NCBI GenBank assembly: GCA_910586545.1
Contig: CAJUIQ010000007.1
Location: 1-64,000, forward strand
DNA length: 64,000 nucleotides
Source: an uncultured Eubacteriales bacterium
GTDB lineage: Bacteria; Bacillota; Clostridia; Oscillospirales; CAG-272
Reading direction: 5' to 3'
Positions 34,899 to 43,973 of this stretch are shown here, piece by piece (position 1 is the first letter of the stretch; each line of letters opens with the position of its first letter). A program made the position numbers and the translations under genes. Under the pieces are notes generated by a model, which worked only from the letters and a program-made list of their open reading frames with translations, did not search any database and had not been told where the DNA came from.

Positions 34899-35576
34899 AT
34901 GATAGATTTTAAGCACGTGAAAAAGTACTACCCCAACGGAACGGTTGCGCTGGACGGGGTGGACTTACATATTGACGACGGGGAGTTTGTGTTCATCGTA
35001 GGGCATTCAGGCGCGGGAAAAACCACGATGACCAAACTCCTTCTGCGGGAAGAGGCTGTGTCCTCCGGAACGCTGGTTGTAGGCAACTATAATTTGGCGA
35101 AGATCAAAAATCGAGAGATCCCCTTTTACCGTAGAGAATTGGGCGTCGTGTTTCAAGATTTCCGTCTGTTCCCCAATAAAACCGTATACGAAAATGTGGC
35201 GTTTGCCATGCAGGTTGTAGGAACGCCCCGTTCTATGATCAAACGGCGTGTGCCGGCGATCCTCAGCACGGTGAATTTGGCGGATAAACTTAAATGTTTT
35301 CCCAGAGAGCTGTCTGGCGGCGAACAGCAGCGGGTGGCTCTTGCCAGAGCACTGGCCAATAATCCCAAAATTATTGTCGCGGATGAGCCAACCGGAAACA
35401 TCGACCCGAAAATGAGTATAGAAATTATGAATTTGCTCATGAAGATCAACAAGCTTGGGAAAACCATTATTGTTGTTACCCATGAGAAAAATTTGGTTGA
35501 TTATTACAAGCAGCGGGTCGTTATGCTGAAAGACGGCAAGATTGTAGATGACCGGGTAGGAGGGATGTTCGAATGA
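34899..35576 (+). CDS. ftsE: Cell division ATP-binding protein FtsE
   Basis: 225 residues with an ABC ATPase fold: Walker A GHSGAGKTT near residue 36, signature LSGGEQQR, Walker B IIVADEPTGNID. It pairs with FtsX to form a mechanotransducing complex that controls septal peptidoglycan hydrolases. Its stop overlaps the ATG of ftsX (ATGA), so the two are translationally coupled. The ribosome binding site is weak (GGCAGG). Confidence 0.95.
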   Translation: MIDFKHVKKYYPNGTVALDGVDLHIDDGEFVFIVGHSGAGKTTMTKLLLREEAVSSGTLVVGNYNLAKIKNREIPFYRRELGVVFQDFRLFPNKTVYENVAFAMQVVGTPRSMIKRRVPAILSTVNLADKLKCFPRELSGGEQQRVALARALANNPKIIVADEPTGNIDPKMSIEIMNLLMKINKLGKTIIVVTHEKNLVDYYKQRVVMLKDGKIVDDRVGGMFE

Positions 35577-36472
35577 GAAAACATTACAGCCTCCGGTATT
35601 TTACAGGGCAGGCCATGACGGGCCTATGGCGTAATGGCGTCATGTCTGTGGCGTCCGTAGCCGTTTTGATGAGCTGCCTAGTGGTTCTTGGCTGCTTTGC
35701 CTTGCTTTTGGTAAATATCAATGTAAATCTTGACAATGTAGCACAGCTGAATCAAATTGTTGTATACTGCGATTATGACTTGGACGAGACGGCTGTAGAA
35801 AAAATCGGCAATCAGATTGAAGAATTGGATTATATTGATTCTGTAGAGCATGTTTCCAAAGAAGAAGCCTTGGAAATTATGCGCGAGCAGAGCGGAGACT
35901 ATGAAGAACTGTACAGCGGTATTACAGAAGAAAATAATCCCCTTTCCGATTCCTTTGAGATTATGTATAAGGGTACGGATGAAACAAAGGTGTTTGATTT
36001 GGAGGCCCAACTGCGCTCCATCGAAGGTGTGCGCAAGATCAATAGCGTATATCAGGTGGCCAAAACGCTGGACAGCCTGAAAAACGGCATAATGCTTGTG
36101 TGCCTTTGGTTTTTGAGTATTTTATTTGTGGTCAGCATCTTTGTTATTATCAATACCATCAAGCTTGCGGTTTATTCCAGACGAAGTGAGATCAGCGTCA
36201 TGCGCTATGTGGGGGCAACCAATTGGTTTATTACGATGCCCTTTATTTTAGAGGGCGTACTTATTGGCGTGTTTGCCAGTCTTATTGGATTTGCCATAGA
36301 AACCTACATATACAATTATGTGCATAAGATGGCGCTGGTGGATCTACAGATGATTACCGTACTCGGTTATGGAAAAATTGCGATCCCGCTATTTATTGGA
36401 TTTGTTGTGATCGGCGTGATCACCGGTATTATTGGAAGTATGGCTTCCCTTCGGAAGTATTTGAAATCATAA
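35573..36472 (+). CDS. ftsX: Cell division membrane protein FtsX
   Basis: 299 residues with the FtsX layout: short cytoplasmic start, TM1 (about 20-45), a large extracellular loop (about 50-165) with VVYCDYDLDETAVEKI, then three membrane helices near 170-200, 225-250 and 265-290. It transmits ATP hydrolysis by FtsE to periplasmic or wall-side hydrolases; the next gene is a coiled-coil M23 peptidase, the expected partner. Confidence 0.94.
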   Translation: MRKHYSLRYFTGQAMTGLWRNGVMSVASVAVLMSCLVVLGCFALLLVNINVNLDNVAQLNQIVVYCDYDLDETAVEKIGNQIEELDYIDSVEHVSKEEALEIMREQSGDYEELYSGITEENNPLSDSFEIMYKGTDETKVFDLEAQLRSIEGVRKINSVYQVAKTLDSLKNGIMLVCLWFLSILFVVSIFVIINTIKLAVYSRRSEISVMRYVGATNWFITMPFILEGVLIGVFASLIGFAIETYIYNYVHKMALVDLQMITVLGYGKIAIPLFIGFVVIGVITGIIGSMASLRKYLKS

Positions 36473-36554
36473 AAGTCAAAATCGGTATAAACTGATTTTC
36501 AGCTTAGGGTCCGTGCTTGCAGCCGGACGCAGATGAAAGGCAGGTTAGACGAAA

Positions 36555-37751
36555 ATGCATCTTATTCATTTAAAACGGCGTGGAATCCGTATTCTGGCGG
36601 TCACTCTTGCATTGGCGCTTACAGCGGCGCTGCTGGTTATGGCGCCGGCACCTGGTAACTACGCCAACGCGGAAAATGCTCGTGTAAAAAAATATGAAGA
36701 CCAGATTTCCGAACTGGAAAAAACAAAGAAAGAACTGCAGCAAAAGATTGCGAATGTGAAGGATAAAGCCAACGAGACAGCGGAGTACAAAAAAAACCTG
36801 GATTCCTTGGTGTATACGTTGTCGCAGAAGATTGCCATATCGCAGTCTCTTTTGGATGAGCTGGAAACCCGTATCGAAGAGACTAAGGCGTCTATTACAG
36901 AAAAAGAAACGTCTATCGAAGAGACTTTTGAAAAATTTCAGGAAAGAATGCGCATGTCCTATGAAGAAGGTTCCGTCAGCTATCTTGGCATGCTGCTGGG
37001 AGCGGACAGCGTCAGTGACTTTTTGAGTCGCATGGATAGAATCAATTCCATGCTGGAATATGACAAGACAATGATGGATCAGTATAAAGCTGAAAAAGAG
37101 GATCTGGAAAAGGAACGGAACAATCTGGAAGAATCCATTGCGCTTCAGAAGAGCACGTTGGAAGATATGGAAGCCGATAAAGCGGAAAATGAACGGCTTG
37201 CCAATCAAGCGGCCAGCTATTATCAATCGTTGAAGGAAGATGAAGCCGCTTACCAGTCGCAGTATGAGGCCGCTAAAAAGGAAGAAGATAAACTGGACCG
37301 TGAGTTGACTGCATATCTGCGGGATCTGCAGAAACAAAATTCCTCTCAGGTTACGGCAAACGGAGAATTTATGTGGCCCCTGCCGGTAGGTAAGGGAACA
37401 ATTACCTGCTACTATGGCGGCATAGACCCGGCTGGCAAACCCCATTACGCAGTGGATACGGCCATTGCTGCGGGCACGCCGATTTATGCTTCCAATGACG
37501 GCACCGTGCTCAAGGCAGAGAGCCATTCCAGCTATGGATATTATGTACTGATTGACCATGGTAACGGAAGATCTACTTTATATGCGCACTGCAGCGCTCT
37601 TGCCGCTGTAGCGGGGCAAACTGTGTCTAAGGGACAAGTAATCGGTTATGTAGGTTGTACAGGCTTTTCTACGGGAAATCACTTGCACTTTGAGTTCCGT
37701 ATCAATGGGAACCGTACCAATCCTCTAAATTACGTAACAAAAGGCGTTTGA
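36555..37751 (+). CDS. Coiled-coil M23-family peptidase (EnvC-like, FtsX partner)
   Basis: 398 residues. A signal peptide/membrane segment (about 9-34, ILAVTLALALTAALLVMAPA) is followed by a long coiled coil (about 40-255) and a C-terminal LytM/M23 domain. The zinc peptidase motifs are HYAVDTAIAAGTPIYA and the HxH of NHLHFEFR. The H-x(3)-D motif is complete, unlike E. coli EnvC, so it may cut peptidoglycan itself. Position after ftsX supports activation by FtsEX. Start ATG follows GGCAGG. Confidence 0.9.
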   Translation: MHLIHLKRRGIRILAVTLALALTAALLVMAPAPGNYANAENARVKKYEDQISELEKTKKELQQKIANVKDKANETAEYKKNLDSLVYTLSQKIAISQSLLDELETRIEETKASITEKETSIEETFEKFQERMRMSYEEGSVSYLGMLLGADSVSDFLSRMDRINSMLEYDKTMMDQYKAEKEDLEKERNNLEESIALQKSTLEDMEADKAENERLANQAASYYQSLKEDEAAYQSQYEAAKKEEDKLDRELTAYLRDLQKQNSSQVTANGEFMWPLPVGKGTITCYYGGIDPAGKPHYAVDTAIAAGTPIYASNDGTVLKAESHSSYGYYVLIDHGNGRSTLYAHCSALAAVAGQTVSKGQVIGYVGCTGFSTGNHLHFEFRINGNRTNPLNYVTKGV

Positions 37752-37771
37752 TATTTTAAAATAGGCTGGCA

Positions 37772-37806
37772 AAGTCTGAAAGCAGAAAACTTCTGCTTTC
37801 AGACTT
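37772..37806 (+). repeat. Perfect 16-bp hairpin between the EnvC-like and ctpA genes
   Basis: AAGTCTGAAAGCAGAA and its complement around AAC. No T-run follows directly, so it may be a weak terminator, an RNA-processing site or a stabiliser. Confidence 0.6.
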
Positions 37807-37906
37807 GCTTTGTACTTTTAGGCCGAAATGCAAAACTTTGTTTGAAAAAAATAGATTTCGGTTAAACTGGAAAGAGAAATCTGTGACCAAGGAAGGCATG
37901 GCAATC

Positions 37907-39280
37907 ATGATGGACGAAAATGAGGGACGGCAGTCCGATAAAACCCAGGAGGGAACAACACCTTATACGCCTATAAGCGAGCAGCGCCTTGACAAAAACG
38001 TATGTCCCGCGCCGCCTGCGCCTGCTCCACGACAAAAGAAAAAGCGCACGGTATCTGCTTCGGCGGTAATTGTCATCGCGGCGTTGTGTATTGTCGCTAC
38101 ATTTATGACGACGTATGTATTTCTTTCGGTTTGGTATATACAGGGTGATCGGGGTTGGAATAGCGGCTCAGGAGCCGCCCGCCGGGCTATGGAAAAAATG
38201 GAGCTATTAGATACACTGGTCCGCAAGGAATATGTAGGCGAGATCAACGAGGATGTTTTAACTGACTGGATCCTAAAGGGTTATATGGCTGGTTTGGGAG
38301 ATCCATATGCGGAATATTATACGAAAGAAGAATTTTCTGCACTGATGGCAGATAACCGCGGGGAAATGCAGGGAATCGGTATCAGTGTGATCATGAATAC
38401 GGAAACCGGGCTGATTGAGGTTATCTCTGTATATCCGGATTCTCCTGCCCTGGAAGCAGGCGTCATGCCTGGAGACCAGATCGCATATATAATCGAGGAC
38501 GATCAGCGTTACAGTGTGTCGGAAATCGGATACAGCATGGCTGTTTCCATGCTGCAGGGAGAGGCAGACACCTATGCTTCTTTCGTGGTACGGCGCGGGG
38601 AAACGCAGGAAGCGATACAGGAATTGACTTTCTCAATCAAGCGGGGATATATCACGGAATATACGGTAAGCAGCCGACTGTATGCCCCGGATCCTACCGT
38701 TGGCATCATCCGAATTACTTCTTTTGACGGCGGCACGCCGGATCAGTTTACTGATGCTGTGCAGTCCTTGCAGACTGCCGGCGCAAAGCGCCTGATTCTG
38801 GATGTGCGGTATAATCCCGGTGGAGACTTGGATTCTGTGTGCAGCGTGCTGGACACGCTTTTGCCGGAAGGACCTGTGATCCGAACGATTGATAAGAACG
38901 GGAAGGAAGAAGTCGTATACGAATCTGATGCCCAGGCGTTGGAGCTTCCGCTGGTCGTTTTGGTAAACGAAGGAACGGCAAGCGCGGGCGAGCTTTTTGC
39001 TTCCGCTCTGCAGGACTATGATAAGGCCCAGGTCGTAGGCGTGCAGCCTTATGGCAAGGGAAGTATGCAAACCATTCGTTCCTTTGAAGACGGTACAGGG
39101 TTTAAGTATACGTATCGATACTACTGCCCGCCCTTTTCCGATAACTTTGACGGGATCGGTGTGACGCCGGATATCGTTGAAGAATTGGACGAGGCGCTGG
39201 AAGGAAAAAACATTTATAAAATTACAGACGAGGAAGACAACCAACTTACGGCAGCGTACAATGCTCTACCGGCGGCGTAA
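37907..39280 (+). CDS. S41-family C-terminal processing peptidase (CtpA-like)
   Basis: 457 residues from ATG 37907, chosen because AAGGAAGG lies ten bases upstream; ATGs at 37898 and 37910 and a longer frame exist. One membrane anchor (about residues 47-72, SAVIVIAALCIVATFMTTYV) precedes a PDZ domain (about 160-250, GIGISVIMNTETGLIEVISV) and the peptidase core with the catalytic Ser in EGTASAGELFA and Lys in GKGSMQ. CtpA-type enzymes degrade or mature cell-envelope proteins. Probably part of the ftsEX operon. Confidence 0.9.
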   Translation: MMDENEGRQSDKTQEGTTPYTPISEQRLDKNVCPAPPAPAPRQKKKRTVSASAVIVIAALCIVATFMTTYVFLSVWYIQGDRGWNSGSGAARRAMEKMELLDTLVRKEYVGEINEDVLTDWILKGYMAGLGDPYAEYYTKEEFSALMADNRGEMQGIGISVIMNTETGLIEVISVYPDSPALEAGVMPGDQIAYIIEDDQRYSVSEIGYSMAVSMLQGEADTYASFVVRRGETQEAIQELTFSIKRGYITEYTVSSRLYAPDPTVGIIRITSFDGGTPDQFTDAVQSLQTAGAKRLILDVRYNPGGDLDSVCSVLDTLLPEGPVIRTIDKNGKEEVVYESDAQALELPLVVLVNEGTASAGELFASALQDYDKAQVVGVQPYGKGSMQTIRSFEDGTGFKYTYRYYCPPFSDNFDGIGVTPDIVEELDEALEGKNIYKITDEEDNQLTAAYNALPAA

Positions 39281-39314
39281 ATAATTTTAAAGATTTATTT
39301 GAAAGGATATAATT

Positions 39315-39809
39315 ATGAGCAACGAGACAAATTTCACATTGTATACGAAAGAAGGATATCAGCAGCTGCTGGATGAACTTGCATATCTGAAAGATGTGCG
39401 GGTGCCGGAAATCAAAGTACAGCTGGCAGAAGCCAGAAGTCACGGAGACCTTTCCGAGAACAGCGAATACGATGAGGCCAGAGACGCGCAGGCAAAGTGT
39501 TATGCAAGAATTGCGGAAGTGGAAGACCTGATCAAAAACGCAAAGATTATAGACGAATCGGAGCTCAAGGATGATGTAGTGAACATCGGTTCCAAAGTAA
39601 AGGTATACGATGAGACGTTCGAAGAAGAAGTCGAGTATATTATGGTAGGCTCCAATGAAGTAAACGCCGCTATGAACATGATTACGGACCGCAGCCCTAT
39701 TGGCAGCGCTATGATGGGCGCACGGGCCGGAGATAAAGTTTCTTATACCGCGCCCTGCGGTGAAGTCCACCTGAAAATTTTAGAGGTTTCAAGAGCTAAA
39801 AAGAACTGA
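39315..39809 (+). CDS. greA: Transcription elongation factor GreA
   Basis: 164 residues. An N-terminal coiled coil (GYQQLLDELAYLKDVRVPEI, with the acidic tip residues of the Asp-Glu pair in GDLSENSEYDEAR) and C-terminal FKBP-like domain (MMGARAGDKVSYTAP) are typical of GreA. It rescues backtracked RNA polymerase by stimulating transcript cleavage. AAAGGAT precedes the ATG. A terminator follows at 39888. Confidence 0.95.
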   Translation: MSNETNFTLYTKEGYQQLLDELAYLKDVRVPEIKVQLAEARSHGDLSENSEYDEARDAQAKCYARIAEVEDLIKNAKIIDESELKDDVVNIGSKVKVYDETFEEEVEYIMVGSNEVNAAMNMITDRSPIGSAMMGARAGDKVSYTAPCGEVHLKILEVSRAKKN

Positions 39810-39887
39810 TGGTTTTGCTGTCCAGGTGATTTTGCCTGCTGATAGCATATGTACGGTATATGGCGGCGCACGTTGTATTGCACCGTT

Positions 39888-39936
39888 CGGCGCCCCATTT
39901 CGGCATTTGTCGACTGGGGCGCCGTTATAGTATTTT
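39888..39936 (+). terminator. Terminator after greA
   Basis: CGGCGCCCCA pairs with TGGGGCGCCG around a 17-base loop, followed by TTATAGTATTTT. Confidence 0.7.
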
Positions 39937-39971
39937 GGAGTGAACTTGCTCTCGAATGTGTGGGGTTAAAA

Positions 39972-40826
39972 ATGGAAGATAAGAACAAAAAGGAACTGCC
40001 GATGGAAGAGCGAACGTTGGAGGAAAATCACGCTGGAGAAAACGATGATGTTCCCATGTCTGCCGCTATGCGTGTACTGCAGGCAAAAGGAGAAAATTTG
40101 CAAAACGAACATGAAAGTCAATATATCGGTAAAAAGGTGACCTGGCTGGAAAATTTTTGGTATCAGCATAAGTGGCATGCAGGACTGATTGTCTTTGCAT
40201 TGGTAATCGCGGTAGTTTTGGTATGGCAGATTCTCACCTATGTGCGACCAGATGTGCATATCATGTATACCGGACCGGTAGCTTTTATTGGCAGTCGGTA
40301 TACCGAGCTGGAAGAGGCTCTCATCCAAGTAATGGATGATTATAACGGAGATGGGGAAAAGGCCATCAGTTTTACAGACAATACTTACTTGACAGAAGAA
40401 CAAATAGAAAAAAAACAGGAAGAAGCAAAGGCACAGAATGAAGACTATTATCCTGATTACAGTGGCCTGCGAGCTTCCTATGGCCGGTTTCAAACGGAAA
40501 TGACTGCGGCAAAGCATATGCTGTGTATGCTGGATCCCTCGTTATATGAACAAATTCGGGATATGGACGGCTTTATGCCTCTGTCTGATATTTTTGGAGA
40601 GACGCTGCCGGACTGTGCCGCAGATGCGTATGGAATCCGGCTGGGGGACACCGCGTTTTATGCATATTATTCCGGTGTGCGATTTATCCCAGCAGATACA
40701 ATTCTTGCTGTACGCTCCAAAGAAGCATCCGGAATTGCGGGGAATGAAAAAAAGCTCGAGCAGCTGAAATATCATGCGGAGCTGCTGCGCGCGATCGCTT
40801 CTTTCGCACCAGACAATGCAGAATAG
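39972..40826 (+). CDS. Unrecognised single-pass membrane protein
   Basis: 284 residues from ATG 39972, with GTGGGG seven bases upstream; the frame is open from 39849 but that part overlaps the greA terminator. A charged N-terminal region (about 1-70) precedes one membrane helix (about 76-98, AGLIVFALVIAVVLVWQIL) and a 185-residue extracellular domain rich in Tyr, Asp and Glu (NGDGEKAISF, then QIEKKQEEAKAQ). No motif is recognised. It lies between greA and the RpiB-like gene. Expression is likely from an unseen promoter. Confidence 0.6.
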   Translation: MEDKNKKELPMEERTLEENHAGENDDVPMSAAMRVLQAKGENLQNEHESQYIGKKVTWLENFWYQHKWHAGLIVFALVIAVVLVWQILTYVRPDVHIMYTGPVAFIGSRYTELEEALIQVMDDYNGDGEKAISFTDNTYLTEEQIEKKQEEAKAQNEDYYPDYSGLRASYGRFQTEMTAAKHMLCMLDPSLYEQIRDMDGFMPLSDIFGETLPDCAADAYGIRLGDTAFYAYYSGVRFIPADTILAVRSKEASGIAGNEKKLEQLKYHAELLRAIASFAPDNAE

Positions 40827-40855
40827 CCAAAAAGTTTAAAAATATACAAAATATA

Positions 40856-40884
40856 TTGACAATTGCATCGGACAATGCTACAAT
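40856..40884 (+). promoter_or_regulatory. Promoter of the RpiB-like gene
   Basis: TTGACA (40856-40861), 17 bases, TACAAT (40879-40884). A small hairpin ACTTCC/GGAAGT lies in the leader. Confidence 0.75.
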
Positions 40885-40940
40885 GCAGAAGCAGACTTCC
40901 AAGGAAGTTAGTATGTGAAATGACAAGAAAGGATATATAG

Positions 40941-41522
40941 ATGAAAACAATAAAGGATAAGCAGGTTTTGGTTGCCGCGGATTTTGCAGGCGTTGCGTTG
41001 AAAAACGCAGTTGTTGCTCATTTAGAGAAGTGCGGCTGGACATGTACAGATATTGGTGTTAAAACCATTGATGAAAAGAATCCGGAAATGTTCCACAGAA
41101 TCGGTTTGCGTGTCGGCGCGAAAATTGCCGAGGGCGAATTTGAACGTGCAATGTTGTTCTGCGGAACCGGAATGGGCATTCATATTGCGGCAAGTAAGTG
41201 TCCTCATGTACACGCGGCAGTTGTAGAAAGTGTGCCGGCGGCCCTGCGTTGCATTACAGGCAATAACTGCAATGTAATTTCGATGGGTGGCGCATATGTT
41301 GCTCCTTCGATGGGTATTGAGATAGCAGAGGCATTTTTGTATCATAATTTGGGTGATGGCTACGAATGGTGGCCCAACTTCTACGAGTTTCATAAACTGG
41401 CTTATGATGAGCTGGATGCCTTTGACTATGAAACCTTCAAGAAGAATGGGTTTACCTTCCCTAACGCGATAGACATTCCTTTAGAGGATTGTCCGAAGCC
41501 CGAAGAACTCAAGCGCAAATAA
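40941..41522 (+). CDS. RpiB/LacA/LacB-family sugar-phosphate isomerase
   Basis: 193 residues, longer than the usual 145-150 of RpiB. The family core is clear: AADFAGVALKNAV at the N-terminus, the active-site segment MLFCGTGMGIHIAASK and a following GNNCNVISMGG. The extra C-terminal 45 residues (from NFYEFHKLAYDELDAF) may change substrate or oligomer form. RpiB interconverts ribose-5- and ribulose-5-phosphate; LacAB act on galactose-6-phosphate. AAAGGATA precedes the ATG. A 69-base hairpin terminator follows. Confidence 0.87.
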   Translation: MKTIKDKQVLVAADFAGVALKNAVVAHLEKCGWTCTDIGVKTIDEKNPEMFHRIGLRVGAKIAEGEFERAMLFCGTGMGIHIAASKCPHVHAAVVESVPAALRCITGNNCNVISMGGAYVAPSMGIEIAEAFLYHNLGDGYEWWPNFYEFHKLAYDELDAFDYETFKKNGFTFPNAIDIPLEDCPKPEELKRK

Positions 41523-41550
41523 AGCGTATTTGCGTCCGAAAATAAGATAT

Positions 41551-41619
41551 AAAACCTTTGCAACTGGATATAAGAACGGGATATGTCCCGATTTATCCTT
41601 TGCAAAGGTTTTCTTTTTT
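41551..41619 (+). terminator. Long hairpin terminator after the RpiB-like gene
   Basis: AAAACCTTTGCAA pairs with TTGCAAAGGTTTT, with inner GGATA/TATCC and CGGGA/TCCCG stems, followed by CTTTTTT. The hairpin is unusually long. Confidence 0.8.
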
Positions 41620-41675
41620 GCAAGGGGAGTAAAAAAGAAAGAAGCGACGACGGATTGGAGAAAGGAGAGAGAATT

Positions 41676-43964
41676 ATGACAGAAATAGAACAGATCCCAT
41701 CCGGCGTATATGAAGCCGCGGCAAAGCGGGGAATAACAAAGGAAAACGCTTTGCTTGCCGTATACGCCGATAGAAACCGTGAGGGTATAAACTGTGACAC
41801 CTGGATTTTTGTAACAAAAGATACCTTTACAATGATTGGCGGTATTCAGCGAATCCTTCCTAAGGAACATGTGGGGCGTATGGACCGTAGCCGACTGGAG
41901 GTAAAATTCGGTCAGTTGTCCTTTGACGAATATGCGCTGGAAACGCTCAAGGATTTTCGTGTGGAACAACAGATATCAGGCTGTATTCTCACCGCCTTTG
42001 ACACTGGAAAAGAGGTGTATGTGCTGCTAACCCATCTGTCCTGTTATAAAATGGAGGAAATGATCCGGTTTTGCGCATGTCTCAATGCATACAAAGAAAA
42101 AGGAACCTTTGACCCTCCAGAGGAGCGTGAGAACGATCGATACTGTCCAAAATGTGGCAGATTGTATCCGGATCAAAGCAGAAAGCTGTGTCCCGCCTGT
42201 ATGAATCGAATGAGCGTTGTCCGCAGGATGGGAACTTTTATCGTAAAATATAAGGGGCAGGTAATCGTGATTCTCGCCGCTATGGCAGTGGCGACCCTCC
42301 TTGGCGTTTTGACACCGTATATCAGTTCCGGATTTTTCTTTGACCAGGTACTTACCAAAGGCGGAAGTTTTTACGGACAGGTGGGACTGGTAATTTTTCT
42401 AATTGTGTCCACTCGCCTGCTGGCCCTGCTGATCAATATGATCAACGAAGTTCTTACCGCGCGGATTGTTCCAAAGATTACCTACGATTTAAAAAATGTA
42501 ATTTTTCATTCTATTGAGCGGCTTTCTATCAGCTTCTTTTCCAAGCGGCAAACCGGTTCGCTGATGAATCAGGTATTCTGGGACGCGGACAGTATATACT
42601 GGTTCTTTGTGGAAGGATTTCCCTATCTGATTATCAACATAATCCAGACCATCGCGGTGGTGGCCATTATGTTTGCAATCGATTGGCAGCTTGCATTGGT
42701 AGCGTTGGTGTTTTGCCCTGTTTTTATTGTGGCGATTGTGCAGCTTTACAAACACATGCGCAAGCTGTATGCCCGGCGCTATTCTCGTTCCCGCCGAATG
42801 AACGGAATGTTGGCGGACGCGTTGGGCGGTGTGCGCGTGGTGAAGGCTTTTTCCAAAGAAAGCACAGAGATTCATCGCTTTAGCGAGAGAAACGCAGCCT
42901 TTGCGCAGGCAAGTCAAAATGTGTCTCTCTATAACGGGACGGCGTTCCCGCTGGTCACATTTTTATTTTCTATCAGTTCGATTCTGGTTCTTGGAATCGG
43001 TGGATGGCGGGTGGCAGGCGGCGGGATGACTTATGGCCTGCTGCTTACGTTTTTATCTTACACCACTTTATTGTATAATCCCATGAGCTTTTTTGTAGAC
43101 ATAAACTATCGAATTTCAGAAAATATGAATGCAATGTTCCGCTTAATGGAGGTCATGGACGCGGAGCCGGAGGTACGGGAAGCGGCAGATGCCGTAACTC
43201 TTACGCAGCTGCAAGGGCGTGTTACCTTTGAAAATGTAGAATTTGGATATGACAAAACTCGCAAAATTATTGATAATGTGTCTTTTGATATTGCACCTGG
43301 GAAAAAAATTGGGATCGTAGGTCATACCGGCGCGGGAAAATCCACCATTGCGAATCTAATTATCCGGCTGTATGATGTTGATAGGGGCAGGGTACTGATT
43401 GACGGGGTAGATGTGCGCTGTCTTTCCTTTGAAACCTTGCGGAAAAATATTGCCATTGTCTCCCAGGAAACATATCTCTTTCAGGGAACAATTTTAGATA
43501 ATATCCGCTATGCAGCGCCAGATGCGACTATGGAAGAGGTGATTGCCGCATCAAAAGCCTCCGGCGCTCACGATTTTATTATGAAGCTGCCGGACGGATA
43601 TTCTACCATGATTGGTTGGGGACATAAAGATCTCTCCGGTGGAGAGCGGCAGCGTGTTTCTATCGCCCGCGCAATTTTGATGGCACCGAAGATTCTAATT
43701 ATGGATGAGGCCACTTCCGCAATGGATACCAAAACGGAGCGGCTGATTCAAACTGCCCTGGAAAAGCTTTCCCAAGGCAGAACGACCATTATGATCGCCC
43801 ATCGGCTCTCTACTCTACGAGATGCGGATACGTTGATGGTGATTGAAAATGGGAAGGTGCCGGAAGCTGGTACACACGCTGAACTTTTAGAAAAGAAAGG
43901 CATCTATCATAAGCTATATACGCTTCAATATGAAGCGTTGAAAAATGCGGGGATTCAGGAATAA
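41676..43964 (+). CDS. ABC exporter (permease-ATPase) with N-terminal zinc-ribbon domain, first subunit
   Basis: 762 residues from ATG 41676 (AAAGGAGAGA upstream); the longer frame overlaps the terminator at 41551. Residues 1-150 are a non-transport domain of unknown fold, then a four-Cys zinc ribbon (CPKC at 157-160, CPAC at 172-175), a six-helix exporter domain (about 195-490) and an ATPase domain with GHTGAGKST, LSGGERQR, DEATSAMD and IAHRLST. It pairs with the downstream ABC protein, with a DUF1854 gene between them. The substrate is unknown. A similar ABC/DUF1854 set in proteobacteria has been annotated with cyanophycin metabolism, but no cyanophycin synthetase is near. Confidence 0.92.
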   Translation: MTEIEQIPSGVYEAAAKRGITKENALLAVYADRNREGINCDTWIFVTKDTFTMIGGIQRILPKEHVGRMDRSRLEVKFGQLSFDEYALETLKDFRVEQQISGCILTAFDTGKEVYVLLTHLSCYKMEEMIRFCACLNAYKEKGTFDPPEERENDRYCPKCGRLYPDQSRKLCPACMNRMSVVRRMGTFIVKYKGQVIVILAAMAVATLLGVLTPYISSGFFFDQVLTKGGSFYGQVGLVIFLIVSTRLLALLINMINEVLTARIVPKITYDLKNVIFHSIERLSISFFSKRQTGSLMNQVFWDADSIYWFFVEGFPYLIINIIQTIAVVAIMFAIDWQLALVALVFCPVFIVAIVQLYKHMRKLYARRYSRSRRMNGMLADALGGVRVVKAFSKESTEIHRFSERNAAFAQASQNVSLYNGTAFPLVTFLFSISSILVLGIGGWRVAGGGMTYGLLLTFLSYTTLLYNPMSFFVDINYRISENMNAMFRLMEVMDAEPEVREAADAVTLTQLQGRVTFENVEFGYDKTRKIIDNVSFDIAPGKKIGIVGHTGAGKSTIANLIIRLYDVDRGRVLIDGVDVRCLSFETLRKNIAIVSQETYLFQGTILDNIRYAAPDATMEEVIAASKASGAHDFIMKLPDGYSTMIGWGHKDLSGGERQRVSIARAILMAPKILIMDEATSAMDTKTERLIQTALEKLSQGRTTIMIAHRLSTLRDADTLMVIENGKVPEAGTHAELLEKKGIYHKLYTLQYEALKNAGIQE

Positions 43965-43973
43965 GGAGGCGTC

